Source: Trichinella spiralis (Eukaryota > Nematoda > Enoplea > Trichinellida > Trichinellidae). Taken from it: a stretch of DNA of 64,000 nucleotides. A program made the translations under genes and the position numbers. Below are positions 1 through 12,247 of the stretch, one piece after another. Each line of letters starts with the position of its first letter. The stretch's first letter is position 1. The notes beneath the pieces were generated by a model. That model did not search any database. It was given only the letters and a program-made list of their open reading frames with translations, and had not been told where the DNA came from. The DNA lies in NCBI GenBank assembly GCA_000181795.3, contig CM012953.1:5538312-5602311 (forward strand), in the 5' to 3' direction.

Positions 1-1093
1 GAGAAAAATTTCACAAAGTGACGATCATCATGGTGCTAAGAATTATTACCTTTCTTGTAATTTGTAAAAAAAAATTGGATATAAACTGAAAAACAGTATA
101 AATTTCAATAATTGACTTAAATTAATTACACATTATTCAGTTAAAAAAGCCAATTTTGTCGGAAAAACTTAATAATTTGCAACGAGCAACAACAATTTGG
201 GAAATTTTTTCAACAATAGGGCATTATCTTCAAATAAGTAAAAGAAAATAAATAGATTTCCTTACATTGTCGGAAGCATCCATCGCCAAATAGAATAAAA
301 ACAGCTAACATCAAAACTTTCAAAAAGCCAAAAGCGGGACAATATACAGTAAAACAATTGTAATGCAGGTTCAAACAACTGTAAATTTCAAATTTTGAAA
401 TTTTGTGATACTTATGAACAACTAGAAATATATAATTTAAATGCTTAAAATGCATCTATTTTTAAAATAATAATGTTTTCATCAAAAGTTGTAATTTATA
501 ACAATATATCACTATAAACGGTGCCATTGCCAAATTATTGGTACAAAAATAGGCGTTAAAATAATATTTGGGCAAATAAACTAATAAAAAATTATTTTAA
601 AATAAATTTAAATATTTTTAAAAAATAAATGAAGTTCTGCTATTATTTTCTTCAATAAATAATTCTGTAATACTTACGAGAGATTTTTAAGTCAAAAAAT
701 TATGTAAAATTATATTCAGATGATTTTTAGATCTTAAAGATGAACACAAAATGCAGTATCAACACTGCATCTTAATATAAATCTCATGAGCAAGCCCCGA
801 AGAATTGGCGACACGATGGCTTTTGGTTATACAAATCGTTCTGTTCATAGGTAAAAACTGCTTTCTGCATTTAGAGTGACATATTAAATATAAGGAAAAG
901 TGCATAATATAAGTATTGGCGGCCACGTTGTAAGAGATTTTCATGGTTGACCGAGGCAACAAGGTACAGTATGAAAAAATATGCGTTGTGATCATAATCG
1001 CTTTTGGTTTGTGTTCTCGTTGATTAGTCGTTGTTGTTTGTACTAGTAAAAGTTTGTTTACCCGTTGCGAGTGTTTTTTCCTTTGGTTTTAGA

Positions 1094-1168
1094 ATGGCTA
1101 CGAAACCTGAAAGAAGTCACAAGGGCACGTCAAGTTGCGATGATCAACCTGATAATTGCGAATTTACA
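1094..1168 (+). other. Candidate orphan first coding exon
   Basis: A pyrimidine-rich stretch ending in AG at 1091-1092 is followed at once by ATG at 1094. It opens 25 hydrophilic codons (MATKPERSHKG..., rich in Ser, Cys and Asp) and runs into a GT donor (GTATGA) at 1169 in phase 0. Codon use is less AT-biased than the flanks. A possible terminal piece lies at 1572-1622: an acceptor after TTTCAG, then 16 codons, a stop, and AATAAA directly after. I found no convincing middle exons. It may be the start of a small gene I cannot assemble, or chance. Confidence 0.2.
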
Positions 1169-1688
1169 GTATGATTAGCCGAATACGACTAGCGACTCAC
1201 AGCTCGCATTGTTGTCTTGCGTCCTGTGATTTACGAAATTTGATAACAGTAATAATATCCTCGTTAGGACAGTTTTGCTGAACACAGTACACTTCACTTG
1301 GACGAACAGTTATCAACTTCCACTTTCTTTGTAGTACGATATCAGTTGCTAACTGAATACTTCTCGAACAGCAACAACCTGGTCATTTAATATTGATTCG
1401 TTGGCACTGATACTTAGCTGAATGATTGATTTCCCATTGAGCAGACTCGGTATTAGCTGTTCGTTGATCTCCTCCAACGTCTTGTGGTTATTTTGGTAAC
1501 TCTATCAGTAGAATAGCTATACTTTCGATTCACAGCACACATGTTTACAGTGACAAGGCTGTAATTTCAGCTAGGCAGGCTGGGCATGTTTATTTTGACA
1601 CAAAGAAAATCTACTAAATAAAAAATCAATTTCGATGCTTTTCTAAAAAAAATAATGTACTTCTCACTGTAGAGAAGAGGAAAAATCA

Positions 1689-1691
<3 letters not shown>

Positions 1692-1730
<39 letters not shown>
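1692..1730. repeat. (TTA)n microsatellite
   Basis: About 13 uninterrupted TTA/ATT units. Confidence 0.95.
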
Positions 1731-1734
<4 letters not shown>

Positions 1735-3136
1735 ATAACTTAGATTATGTAAACGCTTGTCTAATATTTAAAAATTCACGGTTAGATACTTCGTCAATAT
1801 AGTTACAGTATGACGGTACTTGAACCTGAAATTTAAATTTCTTCTTAATGTACGTACAATTTCACTTCTTTCCAAAACAGTTAGGCATATATTTTTTATT
1901 CTTTCTGGTCTCATAGATGCATTGTGCTCTTTTATTAAAAAATGAATCAATAAATTATTTTAAAAAATGTGTCTAAACAGAATATATGATAATGAAAAGA
2001 TGTTCACCCTTAAATTGACATGACATGATTTGTTTAAGAATGGAACTTAAAAGAGTTTGTTTGCCGTTGAATAGAATGTATAGATAGAATTTTGAAACAA
2101 AAACCGTCATCTAGAATTAAAGTTATCCAACGAACTGTCTGCAGATTGTTAAATAGTATTAAAAGTAATATAAAATTGTTTTCATACCATAGTTCCAAAT
2201 TTGAATTTTCATTTTTTTTCTTTTTTGATTTGATGATATTCTCACAAGAATTAATTTTCTATGATAATTAGATTTTTTTTGAAAACAAATCCACAAACGC
2301 TCTTTCTGGTTTAATGTTTGTGAAAATAATTTATATTGAGGTCTCAGAATCGATATTCATCAGTAATCAAATAATGTAGGTAAAAATGATTCATCACAGA
2401 CTTCGTTATGCACTGTTCCTAATCAACTTAAATGAATTTATATATTGACTTCTCTTGGGTTTTAACATATTCCACTATTCTTTCAGATATTAAACGCCTA
2501 TACAAAATTTAAATATTTTATTTATAAATTAATAATTTTTTTCAAAATGATAATTTGAAATTGTAAAAATAAATTTTAAAGTAAATCAACAAAAAGAAAT
2601 GAATAATAATTTATTTATAAGCATTTTATTATTATTGCATTTGCTTTTTATAATTGCGTTATAATTTTTCTGGATTGATTCTTTTCATTCATAATACAAA
2701 TGGTTTAAAATGAAATGGCAGAACAAAGTGAACTTGTACACAGTACATTATTACTACAAGTTTATACAGTTATATGCATAAAATAAATTTTTTTTTTAAT
2801 TTAGAAATATTAAACTACATCATCAAAGATCGTTCTGATAGAAAAATGGTAACAAACTCTTTACTGAATGACAGAGATGATTGAATTAATAAGCAATAGT
2901 CAGAATAATCTTTTTCATTTATACAGCACAAAGTTAAAAAAAATTTTTTGCACATAACATTATTAAAGACAGAAATTGAAACTGTTTCCTGCCCTGTTTG
3001 CCATGGCAAAGTTGGTCCAAGTTGGACATTTTTCTACAAAAGAAGAAAAAGGACAAAAAACAGCAAAATACAATGTGTGAATCAACAAATCAATGTTGGA
3101 ACCGGGGTATATGTTGGAAAAGAACGACGGAAACGA

Positions 3137-4577
3137 CTATTTTCCTAGATATTCTCTCGGAGGCAGGTCGATTCCTTTAATAATCGAATCCAACGCTTGC
3201 TCTTTGGTTTTGCCACATGTTAACAAGTACTGCTTTAAATCTCGCCTCCGAGTGCGACACTTTTTATGCACAATTTCCCGAAATGCATGATTGCGTTCAA
3301 AAGCTTTGAACTTCCAACCCGGATAATAATGTTCGATTAATTTACAACAGGGCAAAAGACGATCAGGGGGAAATTCGATGCCCGTCTCATATTGGGTGCC
3401 GACGAACAGTTCTGACTTTTGTCGACCCTGCAAATTTGACGACAACGAATTCGAAGCAGGCAAAGCAGGCAACCGTCGCATGGCCAATTCCAACGGGTGG
3501 TAGACATAATCCAATAACGAGACCAGCGCTTTGCTTGCCGCCCAACCACTAGGCTCTGGCGGATTATCCTTCAGCATCTTCTCAACCACTGAAGCTGGGA
3601 ACTTGTAACTATGACAACTGCCATGTTCGTCCACAACATTCGTAACAATGTAGCCTCCATCTGAAATTGCGCACTGGCCTTGCAAAGGCAATGCTGACGA
3701 CATCTGAGCACTTTTCATAAACTCAGACAAAGTCTTACTCGAACACGTTGATATAATTATTCCATCATGTTGTAATGAATTGGACAACAAATTATTATTA
3801 TTATTATTATTGTTGTTGTTGTTATTATTATTACTGTTGCTGTTGCTGTTATTGCTGTTGGTGGTGTTGTTACCATTGTTTCTCTTGTTACTATCCTTTG
3901 AGAAGTGATTCACATTACTTGAACTAAGGCATGGTAGGCTGTCCAGTATAGATCCGTTGAATGAATTTGTCGTTTCAATGAACGGTTTTTCATCCATCAA
4001 TAATGGAGAACAACAACGTTTTCTTTTTTTCATATTCATTGCCGCCTGTTGTTGCTTTTGAATACTATTCACACCCCGTTCAATGTTCATCACACGCCGT
4101 TCAAGCGAATCAAAGCGACTATCGATTCGTGTTTGCAGTTGTTGTAATGTCGACAAAATCACACCCAAAGCCGACTGCGGTAGTTCATAATTTCCATGTG
4201 ACGCTTAAAAATAAATTTAAATGTTTATCATTTCATTATCAAAAATTATTTTAATTAAAAAAATAAAAATTAACCACATTTTCATCATATAACAAATAAA
4301 AAATTTCATTTACAAAAGCATCGAGCATACAGTAGAATTTACATACATGCTACTGCTGGATCATTTTTTACATTACTGTTAAATAAGCAAAATAGAAATT
4401 TATTTCCAAATTTCATTTTTTACTTTGATATCGCATCATTCCTGCGTGTAATCGCGCATCATGACCATCAGATGCATTCTCTGTCGATCCGCTAGGACAC
4501 ATCGACCACATGGAGACGTCGTGTGATCGTGAAGACAAAGAAGCAGCAGAAAAAACATCAGAACTTGCTGCTTCCAT
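3137..4577 (-). CDS. BEN-domain-like nuclear protein, copy A
   Basis: Two exons on the minus strand, 4577-4424 and 4203-3137, joined in phase 1 to give 406 residues. Exon 1 is Ser-rich. Exon 2 opens with an amphipathic helix likely to be a coiled coil (residues about 65-100), then a basic KKRKR patch and a long Asn/Ser low-complexity tract. Next comes a conserved SEFMKS motif, and finally about 160 well-ordered residues. This C-terminal block has the look of a BEN domain: a SKALVSLLDYVYHPLELAMRRLP helix region (quoted in part), a GRQKSE turn, a PPDRLLPCCKLIEHYYPGW helix, and a basic HKKCRTRRRDLKQ end. BEN domains bind DNA or chromatin and often repress transcription. Copy B (6231-7609) shares the C-terminal half and the intron position. 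In nematodes LIN-14 is a known BEN-type factor, so a LIN-14-like role is possible but unproven. The gene structure is solid; the family call is moderate. Confidence 0.7.
3789..3857 (-). repeat. Asn/Ser-coding trinucleotide repeat in copy A
   Basis: TTA/TTG/CTG triplets on the plus strand read AAT/AAC/AGC on the coding strand. They give a run of about 14 Asn preceded by alternating Ser-Asn. The tract is absent from the paralogue, so it expanded after duplication. Confidence 0.9.
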
Positions 4578-6230
4578 TACTGTAATTTCATACAATACTA
4601 AAGAATTAAAATTTTTCAAGTAAAAGGTACTTGTTTATGCATTCTCTGAAGCATTTTTTAATTATCATTTTATCCGACGCTATTTCATCATCATTTGCAA
4701 ATGCCAGCTCTATGCACAACTATTACTCATCTATTTTTATTTTAATTAATCATTATGGAAACGTTTGAACCAATTTCATCAAAAATTACTAATGTCGCTT
4801 TCATAATTCCTATTAATGTTTCATTCAAAGAATCATATAATCAGTGTACTTGATGAATAGCATCTGTAAGTTGGTAAACGTTGCAAAAGTGAAGCTTTTC
4901 ATCATGATAAAGTTGAACAAGTCGGAGGTATATTTTAATAATGCTATTAACAATCATTCATTTATATCGTTAAATCATATATTACAACAATACATACGTA
5001 TACATATTCACATACAGTACTACATCTTTACACATATTTATTTATAGATGAAAGTAAATCATAAACATAAATCAATATCTAGAATGCAGAAATAATAATT
5101 TCCATATACATGCAGTCTCAGTTTTTCACATGTAATATACATACAAACATCGATTCCAGTATTATATAGCATTAAGAATTAAAATATAAAAAATACTTTA
5201 AAATGTTTAAATCAATAGCTAATAATAAATATCATTTCATTAATTAAATGAATTTCTTTTTCGGCTAGTCATAAATCTAAAATAATTTAAAAAATCACAG
5301 GATATAACACAAATCGAAGCGTACAAATCTCAATAAGGTGCACTACCATCACAGCAGCTTATATGGACATGAATAACAACGAATATTAAACCAATCTTAA
5401 CAATAAACATAAACATTGCTAGGTAATGCAAAAATATACCAACCAATCATTGACTGAAAAAGTAAACATTATTAATATCAGAGTGATGATATACAATGCT
5501 TAATGGAAGCTCATCAAAATTATGTTTAAAAGCATTACTTGAAAAAAACAGCTGCATAAAAAGGTTTGATAAATGTAGACAATTACAAATACATTCGCAC
5601 TTTACAATTTGTGGTAAAAGATTACGGTAAGCAAAAGATATGTAATAGATTTTCAAGTACAGTATCGTACGGTTGCTAATGTTACTTTCATTCTAATGAT
5701 GCTAGAATTTTCATTCAAAACACATGTAATACGTTGCACATTGTAATTATCATTAACCTTTAATTTTCATGCGTGTCAATAAAAATAATATTACTTATAA
5801 AATTTTAAACAACTTTAATACTTCATCAATAAAAGTATTTGCTACATTTCACTACTGTTCTGTTATTCTTATATGCGTTCAGCAATCCTATCAGTCTGCT
5901 GTCATTCAAATGTTTACTAATAAACATCTAAACTACTATCATTTTACAGCTTGTGTCTGATTACCACCCGCCTTACGAAAAACATTTTAATATCCTTAGT
6001 TTTATAACATATCAATAAATGAATTCAAATGTTGTTCTAGTTAAAATATCAAAAATGCATAAAACATTCAACGAGGTATCCAAAACTGCAGTGAAGAATC
6101 GTTGCAATCATTACAATGAATGAAGTAAAATGACATGGCCATAAATCACTGATGATGTTTAAAATCTATAAATGATATTGTAGTAGTGCAATTTCTTATA
6201 AATGCAGTTACCAAAAGAAATAAATGCGAC
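4578..6230. other. Spacer between the two BEN-like paralogues
   Basis: Holds the promoter side of copy A and the 3' UTR side of copy B, both on the minus strand. AT-rich, no RNA gene or long open frame that looks coding. I looked for complements of the lin-4 seed (TCCCTGAG on plus) in the presumed 3' UTR and saw none. Confidence 0.5.
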
Positions 6231-7609
6231 CTATCTGTCGGCGTTATCTCGTACAGGCAAATCTATTCCTTTAATTATTGATTCCAAGGCTTCTTCTTTC
6301 GGTTTCCCACAGACCAGTAAATACTGCTTCAAATCACGTCGTCTAGATCTGCATTTTTTATGAATCATCTCTCGAAAAGCATGATTGCGTTCAAAAGCTT
6401 TGTATTTCCAGTTTGCATAGAAGTGTTCAATCAGTTTACAGCAGGGGAGAAACCGATTTGATTCAAATTCGACACCCATTTCAAACTGAGTTCCAAGAAA
6501 TAATTCACACTTTTGACGACCATGAAGTTTGCCAGTTACTTGTGCCCATTTGGAAGAAATTGGTAAAGATGGAAGTCGTCTCATTGCCAATTCTAATGGA
6601 TGGTAAACAAAATCTAACAAACAAACGAGAGCTTTACTAGCTGCCCAACCACTGGGTTCTGGGGGATTATCTTTCAACACTTTCTCTACCAGGAAACCCG
6701 GAAAATTGTAAGTAAACAAATATCCCTCTTCATTTTTTACGTTAACTTTAACATCACCACCCGGTAATGTAAAACAGTCACCAGTAACAGCTTTAGCAGA
6801 AGTTGACATTGAGCTTTTCATAAATTCAGAAAACGTTTTAGCAGAACAAGAACTCAAAAACATATTATCGCACTGCAAATTGTCATCCGGGTTATCCAAC
6901 ATTGAAAAAACGTTGCTACCGAACAAATTACTTGAATTCGAAGTCAAATTTCGCTTTGAAAATAAATCTTCTGTTGCACTTTCTGCAGAATTACAACATT
7001 TCTGCCTTTTAAAATCTATTTCACCTTTCTGAATCGATGCCAAGGTATGCTCAATGTAAGATATTCGTCTTTCCAATGCATGACAACGAGCATCAAAACG
7101 CCACTGTAGTCTCTCCAAAGCTGTCAATATTATTCCAATTTCTACTTGAGAAGCTCTGAAGTTGCGATCAATTACTAAAAATAAATTTATTAATACCTAA
7201 AGTTAACTGAAATTAAATATGTCAACTAACATATTAATAACACAAAAAGGATTATTGAAACAAGATTAATACACTGATATGACATGACATGACATGGATA
7301 TGTCACAGCGTATACGGCAAAAAGTTACGAGGCGACAAAAAATAACGAATTAGGTTGAAAAATAAAAAAACACGCAAAGATGAAAACATCAGAATAAACG
7401 ATATCATATATTATTTGTGCACCTGAGCATAACCTACCTGAACCTAAGTAATTATCGCATTCTATTTCAACTTTTTCCGCTGCCCTTTGATCAATTCGAG
7501 TTTCATGAAAGATACCATTAGTACTATTTCCAGCACGAAATATCCAAGGATGAATGTTCGCATTTGCAGATGCGGCTGTTGCGCAACGCTCAGGTGATGT
7601 TGATTCCAT
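6231..7609 (-). CDS. BEN-domain-like nuclear protein, copy B
   Basis: Two exons on the minus strand, 7609-7438 and 7174-6231, joined in phase 1 (GGTTCAG donor) to give 371 residues. It keeps the order of copy A: a Ser/Ala-rich first exon; an N-terminal helix with heptad-like spacing (TALERLQWRFDARCHALERR region); a basic patch; SEFMKSSMSTSA; then the C-terminal block starting DNPPEPSGWAASKALV and ending in HKKCRSRRRDLKQYLL. It lacks the Asn tract. The identical intron phase and position, and high identity in the last 160 residues, indicate tandem duplication. Likely a DNA-binding or chromatin regulator of BEN type. LIN-14 relationship is an untested alternative. The last residues (GIDLPVRDNADR) differ from copy A. 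Confidence 0.7.
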
Positions 7610-8699
7610 CTCTCTAAAAAAATCACAAGTAAAAATAATTTTATAACACCACAGTGAAAACACTAATTTTCAGCCTACTGCAATGCAGGAAAATCAAGAA
7701 ATAAATTGAAAGATAACGGAAAATTACATGCCATACGCAAACATGCAAAATGAACGCAACCTTGGATAGTACGAAATAAACACAAGTATGCATAAATCAT
7801 TAAAATCTGCATTACAGTAAAATTAATTTAAAATGCATAAACAATATTTTCAAAGAAATTAAACAAAATAAACATTTTAAATTTCAAATAAATTTGCTGC
7901 AAACTATAGGAATGTATGAGATGCCTTATAGTAAAATGTGAAAGTTAGGTATCATTTCAGTATTATCAAAATTTATAAACTAAAATCTTGTTTGTTAGTT
8001 GTTTAAAATAGTGTATTACCATTATTTAGCAATGATATATTTATAATTGCAAATAAAATTGTTGAATTCTTGTTTATACTAAGTTTTATTTTCAACAAAT
8101 TTTTATGATGCATTTTTGCGCATAACTGATCGTAAAGTTCATGAAATCAGCAGAGCAATTACAACAAAAGTAACTTATAATCAAATTGTGCTACTATGCA
8201 TATGTTTTGCAAAATACTTCACGCTCCATTTGAATGTTTATAATAACTTTCATCAGTAAATGTTTTAAAATGTTATGTGATATGAGCATTCTGTCATTCT
8301 TTTTTAACTTAATGTTTTGCAAATGGATTGCCTGCTTATTTATTGTTGTGTCATAGATTTAAAAATGAATGAATAATGACGTTAAAACAAAATTTTAACA
8401 ATAAATATGAGTAAAACCAGAACACGCCTAAAAATAGTGAATCTTTTTGTTCTTGTTACATAAAGTTTTTAAGCATATATAAAAAATAAATAATGATATA
8501 TGATCTCACATGTTTGTTACATATCAGCATAAATATCTTCATAAAAATGAAATTAATGAATTATAATTTCAAAATGAAAAATGATTGGATAAAAGTGAAT
8601 CATACTGAATAATTTAGTAATTAAACTGTATCTAATAAAACATGCCGTCATATTGAAAATTTGATCAAATTTTCAGCTAAAAGCAACTCTTTCAATCAG
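7610..8699. other. Spacer between BEN copy B and ETHE1
   Basis: Upstream region of copy B and 3' UTR side of ETHE1. A TTTATT near 8338 would be an AATAAA poly(A) signal on the minus strand for ETHE1. Nothing else seen. Confidence 0.5.
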
Positions 8700-11247
8700 C
8701 TAGTGAATTTTTGCCGTTTTGCATACTTCAGCTCTCACAGCTTCATTCATGTACCGCACGTCACCATCAACCATATTGGCAGGTACCGCTTTGTCTAAAT
8801 TCGATCATTTGTAAAATATGAATTGGATAAGAATTGCCATAATCTTTGATATTTTCCAAAATTGTATAACGTTTTCAAGCATGCATATCTAACTCATATA
8901 CTAAATTAAATTATATAAAGTAAATTTTTATATTTTCAAAAACTATATCCATCTAAACTTAAATCCTGACAAATCATCACATACCTATTTGTTTTGGATT
9001 ATCCAGCTTCAAATTTTTCATAAATTCAACGAATTGATCAATTGGCAATGTAAGTCTTGGGTTGTATTTCTTCTCCTCTTCAACGCTAGTTACAGAAAAA
9101 CCTAAACAATGAAAATCATAAAAGTAAAATTAAAATTAAATTTCAAAATGCTTGCCTTTATAATCATGACCAGGAAAAAGCAAATAGTCGTCAGGAAGAG
9201 AAAATATTTGAGAATGTACAGAATTGTATAACTTTCTCGAATCACCTAAAAGTTGTTGCGTATGTAAAAGATGCAGTTCGAATATGAAGAATATTTTTAA
9301 AGTGCCACCTTGCTGAAAATCTGTACGACCGCAGCCACGAATCAAGAGAGTGTCTCCGGTCATTGCAAATCGCTCTTCATGACAAACATAAGTAATGCAG
9401 CCTAATAAAATAAAACAAAGTTTAAACCATAAAGTTAATTAAGGAATATCTTGCCATTTGTATGTCCAGGTGTGCTACGTGCTTCAATACAGCAATCACC
9501 AAACTGAATAGTTTCGCCATTGACAAGTGTTATATTTGCTTTGGCTCCTGAAGCATGACTGATAAAACTTTTACATTCTGGCACCAATTTACGAAGTTCA
9601 GCTGTGGCTGTTACATGATCAGCGTGAGCATGAGTATTTCCTAGAAAAATTTAAACTGCTGTTTAAAGAGTTGCCAACAGATTTATTTTTAAATTAAAAA
9701 AAGATAATATTCATTTTATTTAAAATAAGAATTACAAAAGATTTTTTATTATTTAATGTCGAAATGTGAATTAGGCGCCGGTTTACTGTTGGCCTATAAG
9801 TAGTTATTTACGTAAGAAAAAGAATGCAGTCAAAGTTATAAATATAAAAAAAAGGTAATAAGTTGCAACAGCAAATTGCCATTTGATTATCCTAGCAAAC
9901 TAATTTATTAGCTAATAAAACAGTTTAAAAACAAACGTTTGACGTTCGAACACTTTTTAACTTAAATTTACAAGGCAATCACAATAATTTTTTTCTGTAC
10001 TTCTGCAAGAAACCATTTGCGTAAAACAACAAATCCCTTGTCTGAAATATTTTTGTTTCTGAAATAAGTAAAAACACTATTTCCGCTTTTTAACAACTGG
10101 AGTTATAAATTCATGACTATACTGCGATTAAAACAATCAAAAATTATTATAAAACGTATCTATATCAGATAATGTATTGCAGTATTTCTGCATTTATGTC
10201 TCACCTGCATATTTTAATTTTAGTCCCAATTCGTGAATGATTTGTAAATCACGATCAACCATTTCAATAACAGGATCGATCAAAATAGCCTCTCTGGTCT
10301 TCGGACATCCCAGCAAATATGTAAATGTTGATGTTTTGCTTTCAAACATCTGTAAATAATGCTTGTATAAAATTAACTATATCAATATACAACAGTATTG
10401 ATTTTCTTATTTTGATAGAAATAACAAGAAATTTTTTCATATAAATAATCTGTTTACAAAATCCATCATTTTATTTCATTGATTAATATGAAAAGTATTG
10501 CGTTAAAGTGAGGTAGAATAAAAAACAATGCAAACTGTGATTTCCATCTTCATTTAAATTATGTTTTAGCTGAAAATATTACAAATTAAATTTTTATATT
10601 TGTAGAAGATAACAAATTAATCGAACGATGCTAATATCAGAATAATTAAAAAGAACTGAAACTGAAAACAGAAAAACTAAATATCTACAACATGTATTTA
10701 TTTAAATAATGTAACAAAACTAATGTAGTGAAACGTAAAATAAATATTTCAATAAACGTGCTTCATTATTTTTTCATTATAAAATAAATTAATAAAGTTG
10801 AATAAAAAGTGTTCAGCATTACAAACATTTTAAGAACGTCACGTACGCAGGAAACTAGACTGCATTATTTCCTGTCAACCTTGTGCCACTTCAGAATAAA
10901 AAATGCAAGCAAAACAGCTCACATGTGTGAACAGCTTTAAAGTAAACATCACAACGGAAAAATGCAAAATAACGTTTGATGTAATGCTGTTACTTTAAAG
11001 GAAAAAACCAATAATGCACTGAAAATTTTCAAAATGCAATAATTAATAAATAACAAAGACATATAAATCCATGTAATTTTGTAGAAAATATGTATGAACA
11101 TGAACATTATCAGAACAACTGAAAGTGTCGATTATATAAAAAAAATAAAATTAAAAGCTTCTTATTAAAATGTTACTTTAACAATATTATCCACAGTATT
11201 TCAAAATAACAAACCTGTCGAAAAATCAGTTTTCTCATTAACGCCAT
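8700..11247 (-). CDS. ETHE1: Persulfide dioxygenase ETHE1, mitochondrial
   Basis: Seven exons on the minus strand: 11247-11215, 10349-10205, 9640-9455, 9401-9309, 9245-9156, 9101-8985 and 8794-8700. They close in frame to 252 residues (human about 254). The enzyme oxidises glutathione persulfide to sulfite and glutathione in the mitochondrial matrix (sulfide detoxification). It has the metallo-beta-lactamase fold with the iron/metal motif NTHAHADH (about residue 61), STPGHT (about 115-120) and [19 protein letters not shown] carrying the metal-ligand Asp and the conserved Arg. The end of exon 1 joined to exon 2 reads RQMFE, as in human ETHE1. The first exon ([11 protein letters not shown]) is a short basic presequence suited to mitochondrial import. 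Introns 3 and 5 (9402-9454, 9102-9155) start with GC rather than GT. No GT alternative keeps the frame there. Confidence 0.95.
9102..9155 (-). other. GC-AG intron 5 of ETHE1
   Basis: 54-base intron. The donor reads AAAG|GCAAGC on the coding strand, the usual context for GC donors. Splicing joins Gly-His-Asp-Tyr-Lys to Gly-Phe-Ser-Val, matching the family. Reading through hits a stop after six codons. Confidence 0.85.
9402..9454 (-). other. GC-AG intron 3 of ETHE1
   Basis: 53-base intron. The donor reads AATG|GCAAGA and the acceptor ATTAG. Splicing yields PGHTNGCITYV, aligned with PGHTPGCVTFV of human ETHE1. The next GT downstream lies beyond an in-frame stop. Confidence 0.8.
9641..10204 (-). 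other. ETHE1 intron 2
   Basis: 564-base AT-rich intron with normal GTGAGA donor and TTTCTAG acceptor. Nothing else recognisable in it. Confidence 0.8.
10350..11214 (-). other. ETHE1 intron 1
   Basis: 865-base AT-rich intron between the presequence exon and the catalytic domain. No nested gene seen. Confidence 0.8.
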
Positions 11248-12091
11248 CTTCCAACCAACAGAACCTCAAATTTGAAAAAAACACTTGAAATACAACTGTA
11301 ATAATTAATATTACACAGGCAGTAATTTATAAATGAAAAACAAAAAAAAACAAATATATCAAAATAATGAATGGAAAATACGTAAACTAGCACACCGATA
11401 AAGAAAAATCGATCTTTATGCTTTAAACAAAAAAAATTGTTTATAATACACTGTAAAAGCTGCATAACAATAAAAGCAAGAAATGAATACACACAACTTA
11501 TGATAAAATTTTACTTTTATCAAAAATAACGTGCAATACGGTTGACAAGAAAATTCTGAAATAAAATAAAAAATGCACCACCTTCGGTTAAATAATGTTT
11601 TAGCACTGCCTTATTTGCTTACAGTATTACATATTCAGGTCACATTGAACATTATTTTCAGAATTTATTTTCTATAGTATTATAAAAAATGATGTTTTTT
11701 TTCATTTTTTTGATACAACGTCGATCAATTTTGTTGAAACAATAATTTTATTTTTATATTTACTGCATATTTTCATTGATGAGAAATTAAAAACAGTTTA
11801 ACTTTAATTACTATTTCTGCTTGATAATTACAGCTTATTTGTTAAGTTTCTGCCTGTTTTGCAGTGTTGCTGCAGCTTTTTATTACAATAATTAATTTTA
11901 TTATAAAAACTAACGCCGTGTATGTACTTATTTATGCAAACGTTGTATATATGCATTATACTTATATATATATACTAAGCGAAATGATACCTACTTTGAA
12001 TAACCATTCACAACCAAAACAAATATATATATCCTGTATTTTGATTGTATGATTTCATTGATATTAAGATGATTAAATATATAAATTAAAA
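11248..12091. other. Spacer between ETHE1 and U1 snRNA
   Basis: AT-rich, contains the ETHE1 promoter side. No open frame or RNA gene recognised. Confidence 0.5.
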
Positions 12092-12247
12092 GGGGGCGCG
12101 AACGCCTCCCTAACTCAAAAACTATGCGGAGAATACATTTCAAACTGAAATGATCCCAGGGTTCAACAAGGGCCAAGTGCAATGCCCAAGTCTCCTCCTG
12201 CATCAACAATCTTCTTGATCATTGTTGATGATCCGCCAGGTAAGTAT
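12092..12247 (-). ncRNA. U1: U1 spliceosomal snRNA
   Basis: About 156 nt on the minus strand with every U1 hallmark in order. The 5' end is ATACTTACCTGG, complementary to 5' splice sites. Stem-loop I pairs CATCAACAAT with ATTGTTGATG around loop GATCAAGAAG (U1-70K site). Stem-loop II carries the loop CATTGCACTTGG (U1A site). Stem-loop III pairs ATTTCA with TGAAAT. The U-rich Sm-site region is ATAGTTTTTGAG, and the 3' stem-loop IV is GGGAGGCG-TTCG-CGCCCCC. It base-pairs with donors such as the CAG|GTAAGT type seen across the window. It stands out as a GC-rich island in very AT-rich flanks. No defect is visible. The proximal promoter element should lie just above 12247 on this strand, but I cannot identify it by eye. 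Confidence 0.96.

Larger units (their letters stand above)
1..3136. other. Intergenic stretch, mostly empty
   Basis: No recognisable protein family or RNA gene. It is AT-rich except for a moderately GC-richer island at about 1020-1600. That island holds one exon-like stretch (1094-1168, listed separately) and could be a promoter or 5' region. A TTA microsatellite lies at 1692-1730. The right end should contain the 3' UTR of the minus-strand gene ending at 3137. Confidence 0.5.

Noticed and set aside
10509-10516. TGAGGTAG, the let-7 seed string
   Set aside because: Only eight bases match; the following sequence is not let-7 and no hairpin is evident.
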